Positions 1 to 7,437 of a stretch of DNA of 64,000 bases are shown piece by piece. Source of the stretch: Eutrophovita sp913057845 (lineage in GTDB: Bacteria; Pseudomonadota; Gammaproteobacteria; Burkholderiales; Eutrophovitaceae); assembly GCA_963925895.1 (NCBI GenBank), contig CAWUVH010000011.1, positions 62,001 through 126,000 on the forward strand, in the 5' to 3' direction. Positions within the stretch are counted from its first letter, which is position 1, and each line of letters begins with the position of its first letter. Position numbers and translations under genes: made by a program. The notes beneath the pieces were generated by a model, which was not told the DNA's origin, did no database searches, and was given only the letters and a program-made list of their open reading frames with translations.

Positions 1-532
1 GATCTTAGCTCTACCTATACCGATCGTCTTGGATGCTGATGCGTTAAATCTTATTGCACAACATCCTGCACTCGTGACGCTGACTAATAACCGTGACAAC
101 TCGACTGTACTCACGCCACACCCCGGTGAAGCAGCCAGATTATTGGACTGTTCTGTTAGGGAAATTCAAGCAAATAGAGTACAGGCAACATTAACCCTAG
201 CAAGTAAGTTTAATGCGGAAGTGGTCCTTAAAGGTGTCGGTAGCGTGTGCGCATTTCCGGATGGTAATTGGTTTATCAATACAACCGGGAACCCGGGAAT
301 GGCCAGTGCAGGCATGGGTGACGTCTTGACAGGTATTATCGGTGCGTTTGTCGCTCAAGGAGCCTATAGCCACACAGCCCTGCTAGCTGCAGTGTATCTT
401 CAAGGGCTAGCGGCAGATCAATTATCAAACGATGGCTGCGGCCCGATAGGAATGACCGCATCAGAAACAATTGATGCGGCAAGAATAATATTCAACAAAC
501 AACGAAATGCTAACGTTACACCACTTGTATAG
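1..532 (+). CDS. nnrD: ADP-dependent (S)-NAD(P)H-hydrate dehydratase domain, 5' truncated by window edge
   Basis: The frame is open from base 2 and ends at a TAG at 530-532, so only the C-terminal ~176 residues are present. They carry the family signature NPGMASAGMGDVLTG (encoded near 290-335) and, at the window start, the strand ending in LDADALN that precedes the HPGE motif (TPHPGEAARLL). Known role of the family: it repairs hydrated NAD(P)H (NADHX/NADPHX) by ADP- or ATP-dependent dehydration, in the ribokinase-like fold. In many bacteria the domain is fused behind a YjeF_N epimerase domain; that part, if present, lies outside the window. The apparent TTG start at 29 is internal, since homologous sequence continues upstream of it. 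No Shine-Dalgarno problem arises because the start is not visible. Confidence 0.93.
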   Translation, partial: ILALPIPIVLDADALNLIAQHPALVTLTNNRDNSTVLTPHPGEAARLLDCSVREIQANRVQATLTLASKFNAEVVLKGVGSVCAFPDGNWFINTTGNPGMASAGMGDVLTGIIGAFVAQGAYSHTALLAAVYLQGLAADQLSNDGCGPIGMTASETIDAARIIFNKQRNANVTPLV

Positions 533-565
533 TGGTCAGCGATATAAAATATAGAGGATATATCA

Positions 566-2257
566 ATGTCAGATCACGCTAACTCAGTCGATGCCATTAT
601 TATCGGCGCAGGATTCTCAGGACTGTATCAACTGCATACCCTTCGAGATCAACTAAATCTTAGCACGATCGTATTAGAGGCCGGTGCAGACCTAGGGGGC
701 ACCTGGTTTTGGAATCGTTATCCTGGGGCCCGCTGTGACTCGGAAAGCCACTCCTACTGCTATATGTTTTCTGAAGAAATCTATAAAGAGTGGAACTGGT
801 CAGAACGCTATCCTGGCCCAGAAGAAATTCGAAGTTATCTCAATTTCGTTGCTAAAAAACTTGAGCTCAGAACTCATATTAAGTTCAACACTCTTGTCAC
901 CAGCGCCCACTTCATCGAAGAAGCAAATGAATGGGAACTAACAACAAAAGACGGAGCCACCTACCGAGCGACCTATTTAATTACTGGAATTGGCTGTATC
1001 TCTTCTGCAAACATTCCAAACATCCCCGGCCTAAATGACTTTAAAGGCGAGTGGTATCACACAGGGAATTGGCCACACGAAGAAGTCTCATTTAAAGATA
1101 AACGAATTGGGCAAATCGGAACTGGGTCTACTGGAATACAAGCTGCACCCGTAATCGCAGAAACTGCCGGCCATCTTCATCTGTTTCAGAGAACCCCGAA
1201 CTACAGTGTCCCAGCTCGCAACGTGCCGCTCACTGATGAATGGAAGCAATACGTCAATAAAAACTTTGGAGAAATCAAACAAGCTGTCCAATCGACTCCA
1301 AATGGGCACGCATTTCGGATCTCAACAACTAAAGTGTTTGAACAATCAGAGGATGAAAGACAAGCCGTCTATGAAAAGGCTTGGGGAAAAGGTGGGCTTC
1401 AATTTAGAGCGACCTATCAAGATCTAACCACGAACAAAGAGGCAAATGACACCGCAGCTGAATTTCTAAAGAAAAAAATCAGAACTATAGTGCAAGACGA
1501 AGAAACGGCTGAAGCACTCGCCACTATTGACTATCCCTATGCCGGAAAGCGCCCACCTATCGATACAAACTACTTTGAAACATTCAACAGGGATAATGTG
1601 TCACTAGTTAACCTAAAGAAAGAAAGCATTGTCAAAATAACAGAGGATGGAATACAAACCACGACTCGACACATCCCGTTAGATATGATTGTCTTTGCAA
1701 CAGGGTTTGATGCCATCACTGGAAAATTCTTTGAAATGGACATTCGAGGTCGAAATGGACTCTCGTTAAAAGAAGCATGGAAAGAGGGGCCGAAAACCTA
1801 TCTGGGCTTGCAAACGCCAGGCTTTCCTAACCTATTCACCATCACCGGACCCGGAAGCCCATCTGTGTTGTGCAATATGCCTGTACCTATCGAACAGCAC
1901 GTCGAATGGATTACTCAATGCGTTGAACATATGAGACGTAATGAGATTGATACGTGTGAGGCAAGCCAAGAAGCTGCTGACGAATGGGTGGAACATGTCA
2001 ATGAGGCTGCGAATGCCACACTTCTTGTTACCGTCCCGCATTCTTGGTATTTAGGTGCGAATGTCGAAGGTAAGCCACGTATATTCATGCCTTATGCAGG
2101 TGGTATGACTCGATATAGGGTGTTATGCGAAGATGTCGTTAAAAATCAGTATGCCGGCTTCATCATGACCTCTAAAACCGCCTCAAATGATTCCACAAAA
2201 AATCTAACTAATCATAATTTTGATGCCGCAAAAAAAATCACGACTCCGGGCATTTGA
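566..2257 (+). CDS. Flavin-containing Baeyer-Villiger-type monooxygenase
   Basis: The 563-residue protein has the layout of class B flavoprotein monooxygenases. An FAD-binding GAGFSG lies at residues 14-19, and the aromatic-rich GTWFWNRYPGARCD segment follows at about 45-58. The Baeyer-Villiger fingerprint FxGxxxHxxxW is present as FKGEWYHTGNW at 159-169, and the NADPH-binding GTGSTG is at 185-190. Family enzymes insert oxygen next to a ketone carbonyl using NADPH and O2; closest in style are the cyclohexanone/phenylacetone monooxygenases. The substrate cannot be told from sequence. The start is supported by AGAGGA about ten bases upstream of the ATG. It follows the nnr gene by 33 bases on the same strand and converges on crcB. 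Nothing nearby suggests a degradation pathway, so it may be a stand-alone accessory gene. Confidence 0.9.
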   Translation: MSDHANSVDAIIIGAGFSGLYQLHTLRDQLNLSTIVLEAGADLGGTWFWNRYPGARCDSESHSYCYMFSEEIYKEWNWSERYPGPEEIRSYLNFVAKKLELRTHIKFNTLVTSAHFIEEANEWELTTKDGATYRATYLITGIGCISSANIPNIPGLNDFKGEWYHTGNWPHEEVSFKDKRIGQIGTGSTGIQAAPVIAETAGHLHLFQRTPNYSVPARNVPLTDEWKQYVNKNFGEIKQAVQSTPNGHAFRISTTKVFEQSEDERQAVYEKAWGKGGLQFRATYQDLTTNKEANDTAAEFLKKKIRTIVQDEETAEALATIDYPYAGKRPPIDTNYFETFNRDNVSLVNLKKESIVKITEDGIQTTTRHIPLDMIVFATGFDAITGKFFEMDIRGRNGLSLKEAWKEGPKTYLGLQTPGFPNLFTITGPGSPSVLCNMPVPIEQHVEWITQCVEHMRRNEIDTCEASQEAADEWVEHVNEAANATLLVTVPHSWYLGANVEGKPRIFMPYAGGMTRYRVLCEDVVKNQYAGFIMTSKTASNDSTKNLTNHNFDAAKKITTPGI

Positions 2258-2287
2258 ACTGGGTTCATAAAGACACAAATGACTATG

Positions 2288-2668
2288 CTAAGCCATCAAG
2301 GATTTACACAAACTCAGCCCAAGTACAGTCATTAGAATTGATCCGAACACGTGAATGCCGATAAGGATTGCGGCCCAGCCCACTCGGCCGCTTTGAATGA
2401 GCTGCACTGACTCAACCGAGAAAGTAGAAAACGTAGTCAGTCCACCCAAGAAACCAGTAATAATCAACAATTTCCATTCTGGTGATAATTGAGTGTTGTG
2501 AGAAAAAAACTCAACAGCCACGCCAATCAAAAATCCTCCAACCAAGTTGGCTAGAAAAGTGCCTAACGGAATATTTTTTAATGTGGCGTTAAAGATGAGC
2601 CCTAAACCCCATCGAATCCAAGCGCCTCCCGCTGCACCTAGACCAATCGCAACAAGCTTCGTCAACAC
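2288..2668 (-). CDS. crcB: Fluoride ion channel CrcB/FluC
   Basis: The 126-residue hydrophobic protein has four predicted membrane segments and the conserved CrcB features. These are a Gly-rich N-terminus ending in RWGLG, the motif GTFLANLVGGFLIG with its conserved Asn, and the GGLTTFSTFSVE segment that supplies the pore phenylalanines and central Na+ site in known Fluc channels. The family exports toxic fluoride as a dual-topology dimer. The start is a GTG (GTG TTG ACG AAG). No fluoride riboswitch is recognisable in the 46 bases between it and modA. It runs in the same direction as modA and might be co-transcribed with the mod operon, although function gives no reason for this. Confidence 0.93.
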   Translation of the reverse strand: MLTKLVAIGLGAAGGAWIRWGLGLIFNATLKNIPLGTFLANLVGGFLIGVAVEFFSHNTQLSPEWKLLIITGFLGGLTTFSTFSVESVQLIQSGRVGWAAILIGIHVFGSILMTVLGLSLCKSLMA

Positions 2669-2714
2669 GTGTCGCCCTTTTTTTGAAAATCACTACTTAA
2701 GAAAACATCTTACC

Positions 2715-3491
2715 CTAACGTAACCGCTCTTCCACGTTTAAGAATCCAAATGACTCAAGGATGCTTGTAACTTTAGTTGTTTTAAGGAAACTCAAGAAAC
2801 GTTGGCTCTCTTCCAAGTGTTCAGTGCTATTTATAACGCCGACTGGATATACTAACGAAGATGACAAATCCATTGTTAATAACTCACGTACACCATCTCG
2901 CGGCATCCGAATGTCGGTAGCATATACGAACGCCAGATCAACTTCTCCACGAGCAACGTAGTCAAGACACTGGCGCACATTCTGAGTAAAAATTAATTTA
3001 GGAGACACCTCGCTCCAAAGATCTTTATCTACAAGTAACGCCTGTGCATATCGGCCCGCCGGAACACTATCAGGGTTGCCAATAGCAATTCTCCTGACCC
3101 TCGAGCTCGCGATATCAGCGATACCCGACACTGCAAATGATAAATCATCTCGACCAACAAGAATGAGTCGATTTCCAGCAATGTGGCGAACCAAGTCTTT
3201 ATGGATCAATTTCTTACTTACTGCCTCTTGCATCGTCATCTGATCTGCTGATAGAAATAAATCTACCGGTGCACCTCGCTCAATTTGCCTTAATAAAGTC
3301 CCCGATCCAGCAAAGTTGGTTGATACTTTTATATCAGGATACGTAGACTCAAATTCCACGATAATTTCTTGCAATACATCCGTCATACTCGATGCAGCTG
3401 AAATCAATAGCTCAGTTTCCACAGCATAACCAGAACGACATATCGCAAAGCTCAATACAAACAGCACTACAATTTTTTTAAAACTAAACAT
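2715..3491 (-). CDS. modA: Molybdate ABC transporter, periplasmic binding protein
   Basis: The protein of 258 residues begins with a signal peptide (basic MFSFKK, hydrophobic core, likely cleavage after GYA). The mature part opens with the ModA-type segment ISAASSMTDVLQ, whose serines bind the oxyanion, followed by FAGSGTLLRQIERGAPVDLF. It captures molybdate (possibly tungstate) in the periplasm for ModBC. I chose the ATG at 3491 rather than the longer frame from 3548 because it gives a clean signal peptide. That ATG also overlaps the modC stop by eight bases (ATGTTTAG), implying translational coupling. Unlike the usual modABC order, modA is the last gene of the operon. There is no lipobox cysteine, so it is expected to be soluble. 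Confidence 0.95.
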   Translation of the reverse strand: MFSFKKIVVLFVLSFAICRSGYAVETELLISAASSMTDVLQEIIVEFESTYPDIKVSTNFAGSGTLLRQIERGAPVDLFLSADQMTMQEAVSKKLIHKDLVRHIAGNRLILVGRDDLSFAVSGIADIASSRVRRIAIGNPDSVPAGRYAQALLVDKDLWSEVSPKLIFTQNVRQCLDYVARGEVDLAFVYATDIRMPRDGVRELLTMDLSSSLVYPVGVINSTEHLEESQRFLSFLKTTKVTSILESFGFLNVEERLR

Positions 3492-4251
3492 CAGTAATTC
3501 CGGCTGCGCTCCACAATATCTTTCTGATTTCAGGTCGAACAGGAGCACCTAGAGGATCCCTATAGGGCGCCCCACAAAGATCAACTGAATCCGTGACTAA
3601 ACCCTGCTTAATTAGAATCAACCTTTGCCCTAATTCAGCGACATCCTGCGGATCATGCGTAATCAATAAAATTGGTATCCCGAAAAGCGATTGAATTTTC
3701 TTAAGTTCAGCTCTCATCTGTATTCTTAATAACGGATCAAGCGCCGAGAAAGGCTCATCGAGAAGAAGAATCTCCGGTCGCTGTAACAGCGCTCGCGCAA
3801 CTCCGACACGCTGCCTTTGCCCCCCTGAAATTTCAGATGGATATTTCTTAGAGAAATCTTTAATTTGAAATATGTCGAGTAATTCTTGAACCCGATCCAG
3901 ATCAGCCCCCTTCAGTCTTCTTGAAAATATGGAACGTCGCGAAAACCCAATATTCTCAGCTACCGTCATGTGAGGAAACAAGGCATAGTCCTGGAACAAA
4001 TAGCCTACGTTACGATACCGCGATGCAATCTCTATGCCTTTTTCGGAATCGAATAGAACTCGGTCATTAATCACGACCTTTCCAGATCTGACGTTTTGTA
4101 AACCTGCAATTATTTTTAGCAATAAGCTTTTACCCGCTCCAGACTGCCCAAACAAGACTGTAATGTCCTCATCACAACTGAATCGAATATTTAAATCGAA
4201 GTCGTGGCCACCAGACTGAAATAACTGCTGAACGTCTACATCAACTCTCAT
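3484..4251 (-). CDS. modC: Molybdate ABC transporter, ATP-binding protein lacking the Mop domain
   Basis: The ATPase subunit has all the motor motifs. Walker A GQSGAGKS is at residues 35-42, the signature ISGGQRQRVG at 141-150, Walker B ILLLDEP at 161-167, and the switch His of LLITHD at 199. It energises molybdate uptake through ModB. At 255 residues it is about 100 shorter than the classical ModC of enteric bacteria. It stops soon after the ATPase core, so the C-terminal TOBE/Mop domain that binds molybdate and mediates feedback inhibition in some ModC proteins is absent. The gene lies six bases behind modB and overlaps modA. From the ATPase alone the substrate would be ambiguous; the neighbours modA, modB, modE and moa genes decide it. 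Confidence 0.94.
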   Translation of the reverse strand: MRVDVDVQQLFQSGGHDFDLNIRFSCDEDITVLFGQSGAGKSLLLKIIAGLQNVRSGKVVINDRVLFDSEKGIEIASRYRNVGYLFQDYALFPHMTVAENIGFSRRSIFSRRLKGADLDRVQELLDIFQIKDFSKKYPSEISGGQRQRVGVARALLQRPEILLLDEPFSALDPLLRIQMRAELKKIQSLFGIPILLITHDPQDVAELGQRLILIKQGLVTDSVDLCGAPYRDPLGAPVRPEIRKILWSAAGITDV

Positions 4252-4257
4252 ATCAGC

Positions 4258-4950
4258 TCAAATCACTCGATACTTGGGTCGAAGAAAATAGTTCGATGCA
4301 AGTAAAACCACAATACAAACAATAGAAGTAACAATCACCAGAAAATTAGCTATTTGATCATGACCGGCCTGAACCGCCTCATAAACAGCAATTGAGAGAG
4401 TTTGAGTTTTACCAGGCAAGCTCCCAGCCACCATCAGCGTAGCACCAAATTCTCCGAGAGCTCTTGCAAACGCCAACATCGACCCTGCCAATATTCCTCG
4501 AAGCGCAAGGGGAAAGGTTACCAAAGCAAAGACTTGTAACTCACTTTTACCCAAGACTCGGGAAGCATCCTCTAACTGTCGTGAGACACCCTCAAACGCG
4601 GATCTTGCAGATTTATACACGAGAGGAAAGGCAACTATCGAAGCAGCAATCACTGCCCCCTGCCAGGTAAATATTAAATTAATACCAAATTGAGATTCCA
4701 ACCAAGATCCAATGGGGCCACGCCGTCCCAGAAGCACAAGTAGGTAATAACCTAATACGGTGGGAGGCAGAACCACAGGCAAGGTCATCACCGCATCCAA
4801 AATTTCCTTTCCCCAAAACTCACGCTTAGCCGCAACCCAGGCGATTGACACGCCCGCGACTGTCGCAACAATAGTCGCGAACCCTGCCACTTTGAGGCTT
4901 AAAAGTAGCGGGATCATCACAGCTTCCAGAGTTATGGGAAATGAAAACAA
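4258..4950 (-). CDS. modB: Molybdate ABC transporter, permease
   Basis: The 230-residue integral membrane protein has about five hydrophobic segments and the permease cytoplasmic loop EFGATLMVAGSLPGKTQT, typical of molybdate/sulfate permeases. The N-terminal LLLSLKVAG and the segment LPVVLPPTVLGYYLLVLLG also match ModB. It forms the membrane pore for molybdate with ModC. The start appears to be a TTG at 4950, since an in-frame TAA lies two codons upstream. The next possible start is an ATG at residue 12, and the TTG gives the N-terminal length seen in ModB. No clear Shine-Dalgarno precedes it. It is the first gene of modB-modC-modA and is preceded by a ModE-like operator and a 133-base leader. 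Confidence 0.94.
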   Translation of the reverse strand: MFSFPITLEAVMIPLLLSLKVAGFATIVATVAGVSIAWVAAKREFWGKEILDAVMTLPVVLPPTVLGYYLLVLLGRRGPIGSWLESQFGINLIFTWQGAVIAASIVAFPLVYKSARSAFEGVSRQLEDASRVLGKSELQVFALVTFPLALRGILAGSMLAFARALGEFGATLMVAGSLPGKTQTLSIAVYEAVQAGHDQIANFLVIVTSIVCIVVLLASNYFLRPKYRVI

Positions 4951-4993
4951 AATTTATAAAAGAACAGTTAGTTTATATTCATAAATATTTGTT

Positions 4994-5059
4994 TCAAATA
5001 AAACTTTGGCGCCAAAAAGGCGCCAAAATCAGACTTGCTTTAAAAGGGGTTTTTAACAT
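4994..5059 (-). other. Possible 21-codon leader ORF upstream of modB
   Basis: In the leader between the mod promoter and modB, an ATG opens a 21-codon frame (MLKTPFKASLILAPFWRQSF plus Ile) ending in TGA. It entirely covers the GGCGCC hairpin at 5005-5027. If translated, ribosomes would hold that hairpin open. No good ribosome binding site is visible and I know no family for it, so it may be chance. It is recorded because its position is what a leader-peptide mechanism would require. Confidence 0.2.
5005..5027 (-). terminator. Hairpin in mod leader, possible attenuator
   Basis: There is a perfect nine-base inverted repeat (TTTGGCGCC, loop AAAAA, GGCGCCAAA). In the direction of modB transcription it is followed by GTTTTATTTG, only moderately T-rich. 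It lies downstream of the mod promoter and 55 bases before modB. It could attenuate mod transcription, or end read-through from modE. As an intrinsic terminator it is imperfect. Confidence 0.45.
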
Positions 5060-5083
5060 AGTCAGCCACGCTACCACGTGTTT

Positions 5084-5107
5084 CGTTATATTTAATAAGA
5101 TATAGCG
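5084..5107 (-). promoter_or_regulatory. ModE-type operator upstream of modBCA
   Basis: CGTTATAT, an eight-base spacer (TTAATAAG) and ATATAGCG form an inverted repeat. The half-sites match those known for ModE (CGnTATAT pairs separated by 6-8 bases), from general knowledge. It lies inside the -35/-10 spacer and -10 box of the predicted mod promoter, which is where a repressor would block polymerase. The modE gene lies just upstream. Confidence 0.8.
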
Positions 5108-5118
5108 CTAAATGTCAA
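5090..5118 (-). promoter_or_regulatory. Predicted sigma-70 promoter of modBCA
   Basis: On the minus strand a perfect -35 TTGACA (5113-5118) is followed after 17 bases by TTAAAT (5090-5095). Transcription would start near 5083, leaving a leader of about 133 bases before modB. The promoter overlaps the ModE-type operator. Confidence 0.6.
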
Positions 5119-5129
5119 GCCCATAGAGG

Positions 5130-5474
5130 CTAACGCATATATTGAGAGAATTCAGCCATCTCAGCGCTAACACTACTTGTCGCCTTGAGCTCCATAGCTC
5201 GGAAGCGCAAAAGAACCTCTTTACCAAACTCGGTAACTTGAGCACCGCCTCCTCGGGTTCCACCAGTTAACGTTTCAACGAGCCGTGATGAAAAACATTG
5301 ATTCATAGTGTCAACGAGTATCCACGCTCTTCGATAAGACATCCCAAGATCCCGCGCAGCCGCCGAAATAGATCCATTTTTATGGATTGAGTCTAATAAG
5401 GCAGCTTTTCCTGGGCCCATGGCAATGGACTTACGAAAGCTGACTTTTAATTGGGGTTGCAGCGTATCAGACAT
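5130..5474 (-). CDS. modE: ModE-family repressor, DNA-binding domain only
   Basis: The 114-residue protein corresponds to the N-terminal winged helix-turn-helix of ModE. It has GPGKAALLDSIHKNGSISAA, then the recognition segment ARDLGMSYRRAWILVDTMN, and the wing LTGGTRGGGAQVTEFGKEVL. Classical ModE carries two molybdate-binding Mop domains after this; here the protein stops after a short helical tail (about residues 90-114). So it cannot bind molybdate in the known way. Family role: repression of molybdate uptake genes. A ModE-type operator sits 23 bases beyond its 3' end in the modB promoter. The start is taken at the ATG at 5474; a TTG two codons upstream is possible. It lies 11 bases behind moaE, so moaD-moaE-modE look like one operon. 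Confidence 0.9.
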   Translation of the reverse strand: MSDTLQPQLKVSFRKSIAMGPGKAALLDSIHKNGSISAAARDLGMSYRRAWILVDTMNQCFSSRLVETLTGGTRGGGAQVTEFGKEVLLRFRAMELKATSSVSAEMAEFSQYMR

Positions 5475-5485
5475 ATTCAATTGAA

Positions 5486-5950
5486 CTACTTACTCTGGGC
5501 TTTCGCCCAACGCTCAGCAGCCTCAGCGTCGCTCGCACGTGCCTCTACCCAACGCTCACCAGACGACGTTTGTTCTTTTTTCCAGAAAGGCGCTCGAGTT
5601 TTTAGATAGTCCATTAGAAACTCACAAGCCTTGAATGACTCACCACGATGGGCACTCGTCACAATGACAAGTACAATCTGATCCAACGGCTGCAGCACAC
5701 CTACGCGATGAATAATTAATGCATCATATATATCCCAACGAGCTCTCGCCTCAGTGACAATAAGTTCAAGAGACCGCTCAGTCATCCCCGGGTAATGCTC
5801 AAGTTCAAGCGTAGAAATATCTTCCCCGTCATTTAAGTCACGAACCACACCAACAAAACTGGCCACAGCACCGACTTTAGGATTCTTTTGCCTCAAGGCC
5901 AACATTTCCCGGCTCACATCAAAATCATCTGTTTGTATACGCACACTCAT
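5486..5950 (-). CDS. moaE: Molybdopterin synthase catalytic subunit
   Basis: The 154-residue protein is MoaE: VGAVASFVGVVRDLNDG near the N-terminus, then HRVGVL, VTSAHRGESFKACEFLMD and the catalytic-lysine segment APFWKKEQ. With MoaD it transfers two sulfur atoms to cyclic pyranopterin monophosphate to make molybdopterin. The longer open frame reaching 6001 would overlap moaD. I chose the ATG at 5950, which starts MSVRIQTDDF, has AGGTGGA a few bases upstream and lies four bases behind the moaD stop. It is followed by modE. Confidence 0.95.
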   Translation of the reverse strand: MSVRIQTDDFDVSREMLALRQKNPKVGAVASFVGVVRDLNDGEDISTLELEHYPGMTERSLELIVTEARARWDIYDALIIHRVGVLQPLDQIVLVIVTSAHRGESFKACEFLMDYLKTRAPFWKKEQTSSGERWVEARASDAEAAERWAKAQSK

Positions 5951-5954
5951 GATG

Positions 5955-6212
5955 TCATCCACCTGTGACCGGTGGGAAAAATGCCACTTCATCAGCCTCA
6001 TTTAAAAATACGTCGTCCGATACCATTTCCTGATTGACGGCTATGCGGAAGGACTTATTTTCGTCGAGTTCACGTCTCCAAACATCGCCTCTTTGACGTA
6101 AAACGTTAAGCACATCGGATACCTTGTTCTCAGAATCCGTTATGACAATAACTTCGTGACCAATCTCAAAGACTTCTCGAAGTTTTGCAAAAAAAAATAC
6201 TTTTATTTCCAT
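5955..6212 (-). CDS. moaD: Molybdopterin synthase sulfur carrier subunit
   Basis: The 85-residue ubiquitin-like protein begins MEIKVFFFAKLREVFE and ends in the obligatory Gly-Gly (FFPPVTGG). The terminal glycine is thiocarboxylated and donates sulfur to precursor Z in complex with MoaE. The activating enzyme MoeB is not in this window. It is the first gene of moaD-moaE-modE and is divergent from moaA across a 161-base spacer. Confidence 0.94.
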   Translation of the reverse strand: MEIKVFFFAKLREVFEIGHEVIVITDSENKVSDVLNVLRQRGDVWRRELDENKSFRIAVNQEMVSDDVFLNEADEVAFFPPVTGG

Positions 6213-6325
6213 ATTTATGTAACTCGAATTTGTGTGGATCTTATTTTACATTTGTTGTGAATCAATCGTTTACTAACAGCTCACTGCGCACAATACAGAG
6301 AAAAAGACCGTTGTGTTCAATCGTA

Positions 6326-6331
6326 TATAAT
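6326..6331 (+). promoter_or_regulatory. Possible -10 box upstream of moaA
   Basis: A perfect TATAAT lies 43 bases before the moaA ATG in the AT-rich moaD-moaA divergent spacer (6213-6373). I see no good -35 at the right distance, so the assignment is weak. The rest of the spacer shows no clear ModE operator or riboswitch. Confidence 0.35.
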
Positions 6332-6373
6332 GCGTTAAGTATTACACAAAATAAAAAATATTTAGCTCAGCAC

Positions 6374-7408
6374 ATGAATTCAAATAATCCATCGCTCATT
6401 GATACACATGTTCAAGACACACGACAGAGGCATCTGCGAGACCTCCGCATCTCTGTCACGGATCGGTGTAACTTCCGATGCACCTATTGCATGCCCAAAA
6501 GCGTGTACGACCGAGATTTTAAATTTCTAGAACGCACGCAGTTGCTGTCTTTTGACGAAATCAATCGACTAGTCGGCATTTTCAAAGATCACGGTGTAGA
6601 AAAGGTAAGGATCACAGGGGGCGAACCGCTGTTGCGAAAACAACTTGAGAAGCTAATTGAGATGATTTCCGCTTCGCACCAACTCGACCTGACGCTCACC
6701 ACAAATGCCACGTTGCTTAAACAAAAAGCGGCCATCCTTCAAGATGCAGGATTACAACGGATCACAGTCAGCCTGGACTCACTGAACGATGACACCTTTC
6801 AGATGATGAACGATATGAATGTTCCTGTTTCAAAAGTTTTAGAAGGAATCGAAGAGGCCGATAAAATCGGCTTCAAGCCAATTAAAATCAACATGGTTGT
6901 AAAACAAGGAGTCAACGATCACGATGTTTTAGAGATGGCCAAGTATTTTAAAGGCAGCGGGCACATTGTTCGTTTCATTGAATTTATGGATGTCGGCTCA
7001 ACCAATGGTTGGAAGATGAGTCACGTCGTACCATCACAAACCTTAGTAGACAGCATCAATGCTATTTTCCCAATTGAGCCGATCGAACCCAATTATGTTG
7101 GGGAAGTTGCCGAGCGCTGGAGGTATACTGATGGATCAGGAGAAATCGGATTTATTTCTTCGGTCACACAAGCTTTTTGTCAATCATGCACCAGAGCCAG
7201 ACTGTCAGCAGAAGGGTCGATTTATACCTGTCTCTTTGCTACACAAGGTACAGACCTTCGCATGCTACTTAGAACAGGTGCATCCGACACAGCAATCTCA
7301 GATGTCATCTCTAAGCTTTGGCAATCGAGAACCGATAACTATTCTGAAATAAGGACAGCTGAAACCGCCACAACACGAAAAATAGAGATGTCATATATTG
7401 GTGGATAA
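6374..7408 (+). CDS. moaA: GTP 3',8-cyclase (radical SAM)
   Basis: The 344-residue protein has both MoaA iron-sulfur sites. The radical-SAM CxxxCxxC is at C32, C36 and C39 within DRCNFRCTYCM. The C-terminal substrate-binding cluster uses C269, C272 and C286. The C-terminal Gly-Gly (343-344) is intact. It converts GTP to 3',8-cyclo-7,8-dihydro-GTP, the first step of molybdenum cofactor synthesis; the partner MoaC is not in the window. The frame is open back to 6185, but I chose the ATG at 6374, since MoaA similarity begins only there and the extra residues overlap the moaD promoter side. It begins the plus-strand set moaA-moeA-msrB. Confidence 0.96.
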   Translation: MNSNNPSLIDTHVQDTRQRHLRDLRISVTDRCNFRCTYCMPKSVYDRDFKFLERTQLLSFDEINRLVGIFKDHGVEKVRITGGEPLLRKQLEKLIEMISASHQLDLTLTTNATLLKQKAAILQDAGLQRITVSLDSLNDDTFQMMNDMNVPVSKVLEGIEEADKIGFKPIKINMVVKQGVNDHDVLEMAKYFKGSGHIVRFIEFMDVGSTNGWKMSHVVPSQTLVDSINAIFPIEPIEPNYVGEVAERWRYTDGSGEIGFISSVTQAFCQSCTRARLSAEGSIYTCLFATQGTDLRMLLRTGASDTAISDVISKLWQSRTDNYSEIRTAETATTRKIEMSYIGG

Positions 7409-7437
7409 GCAACCGAAAAGAATAAGACGTTAAACTC

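Noticed and set aside
2669..2714. Fluoride riboswitch before crcB
   Set aside because: The 46-base spacer is too short and lacks the expected pseudoknot sequence.
4951..5129. Molybdenum cofactor riboswitch upstream of modB
   Set aside because: The known conserved core of that riboswitch is not recognisable; only a simple hairpin is present.
6320..6345. Second ModE-type operator upstream of moaA
   Set aside because: CGTATATAATGCG has one half-site-like element but no inverted partner at the right spacing.
6185..6373. N-terminal extension of moaA to an earlier start
   Set aside because: The extra 63 residues are unlike MoaA, overlap the moaD start region, and the family start lies at 6374.
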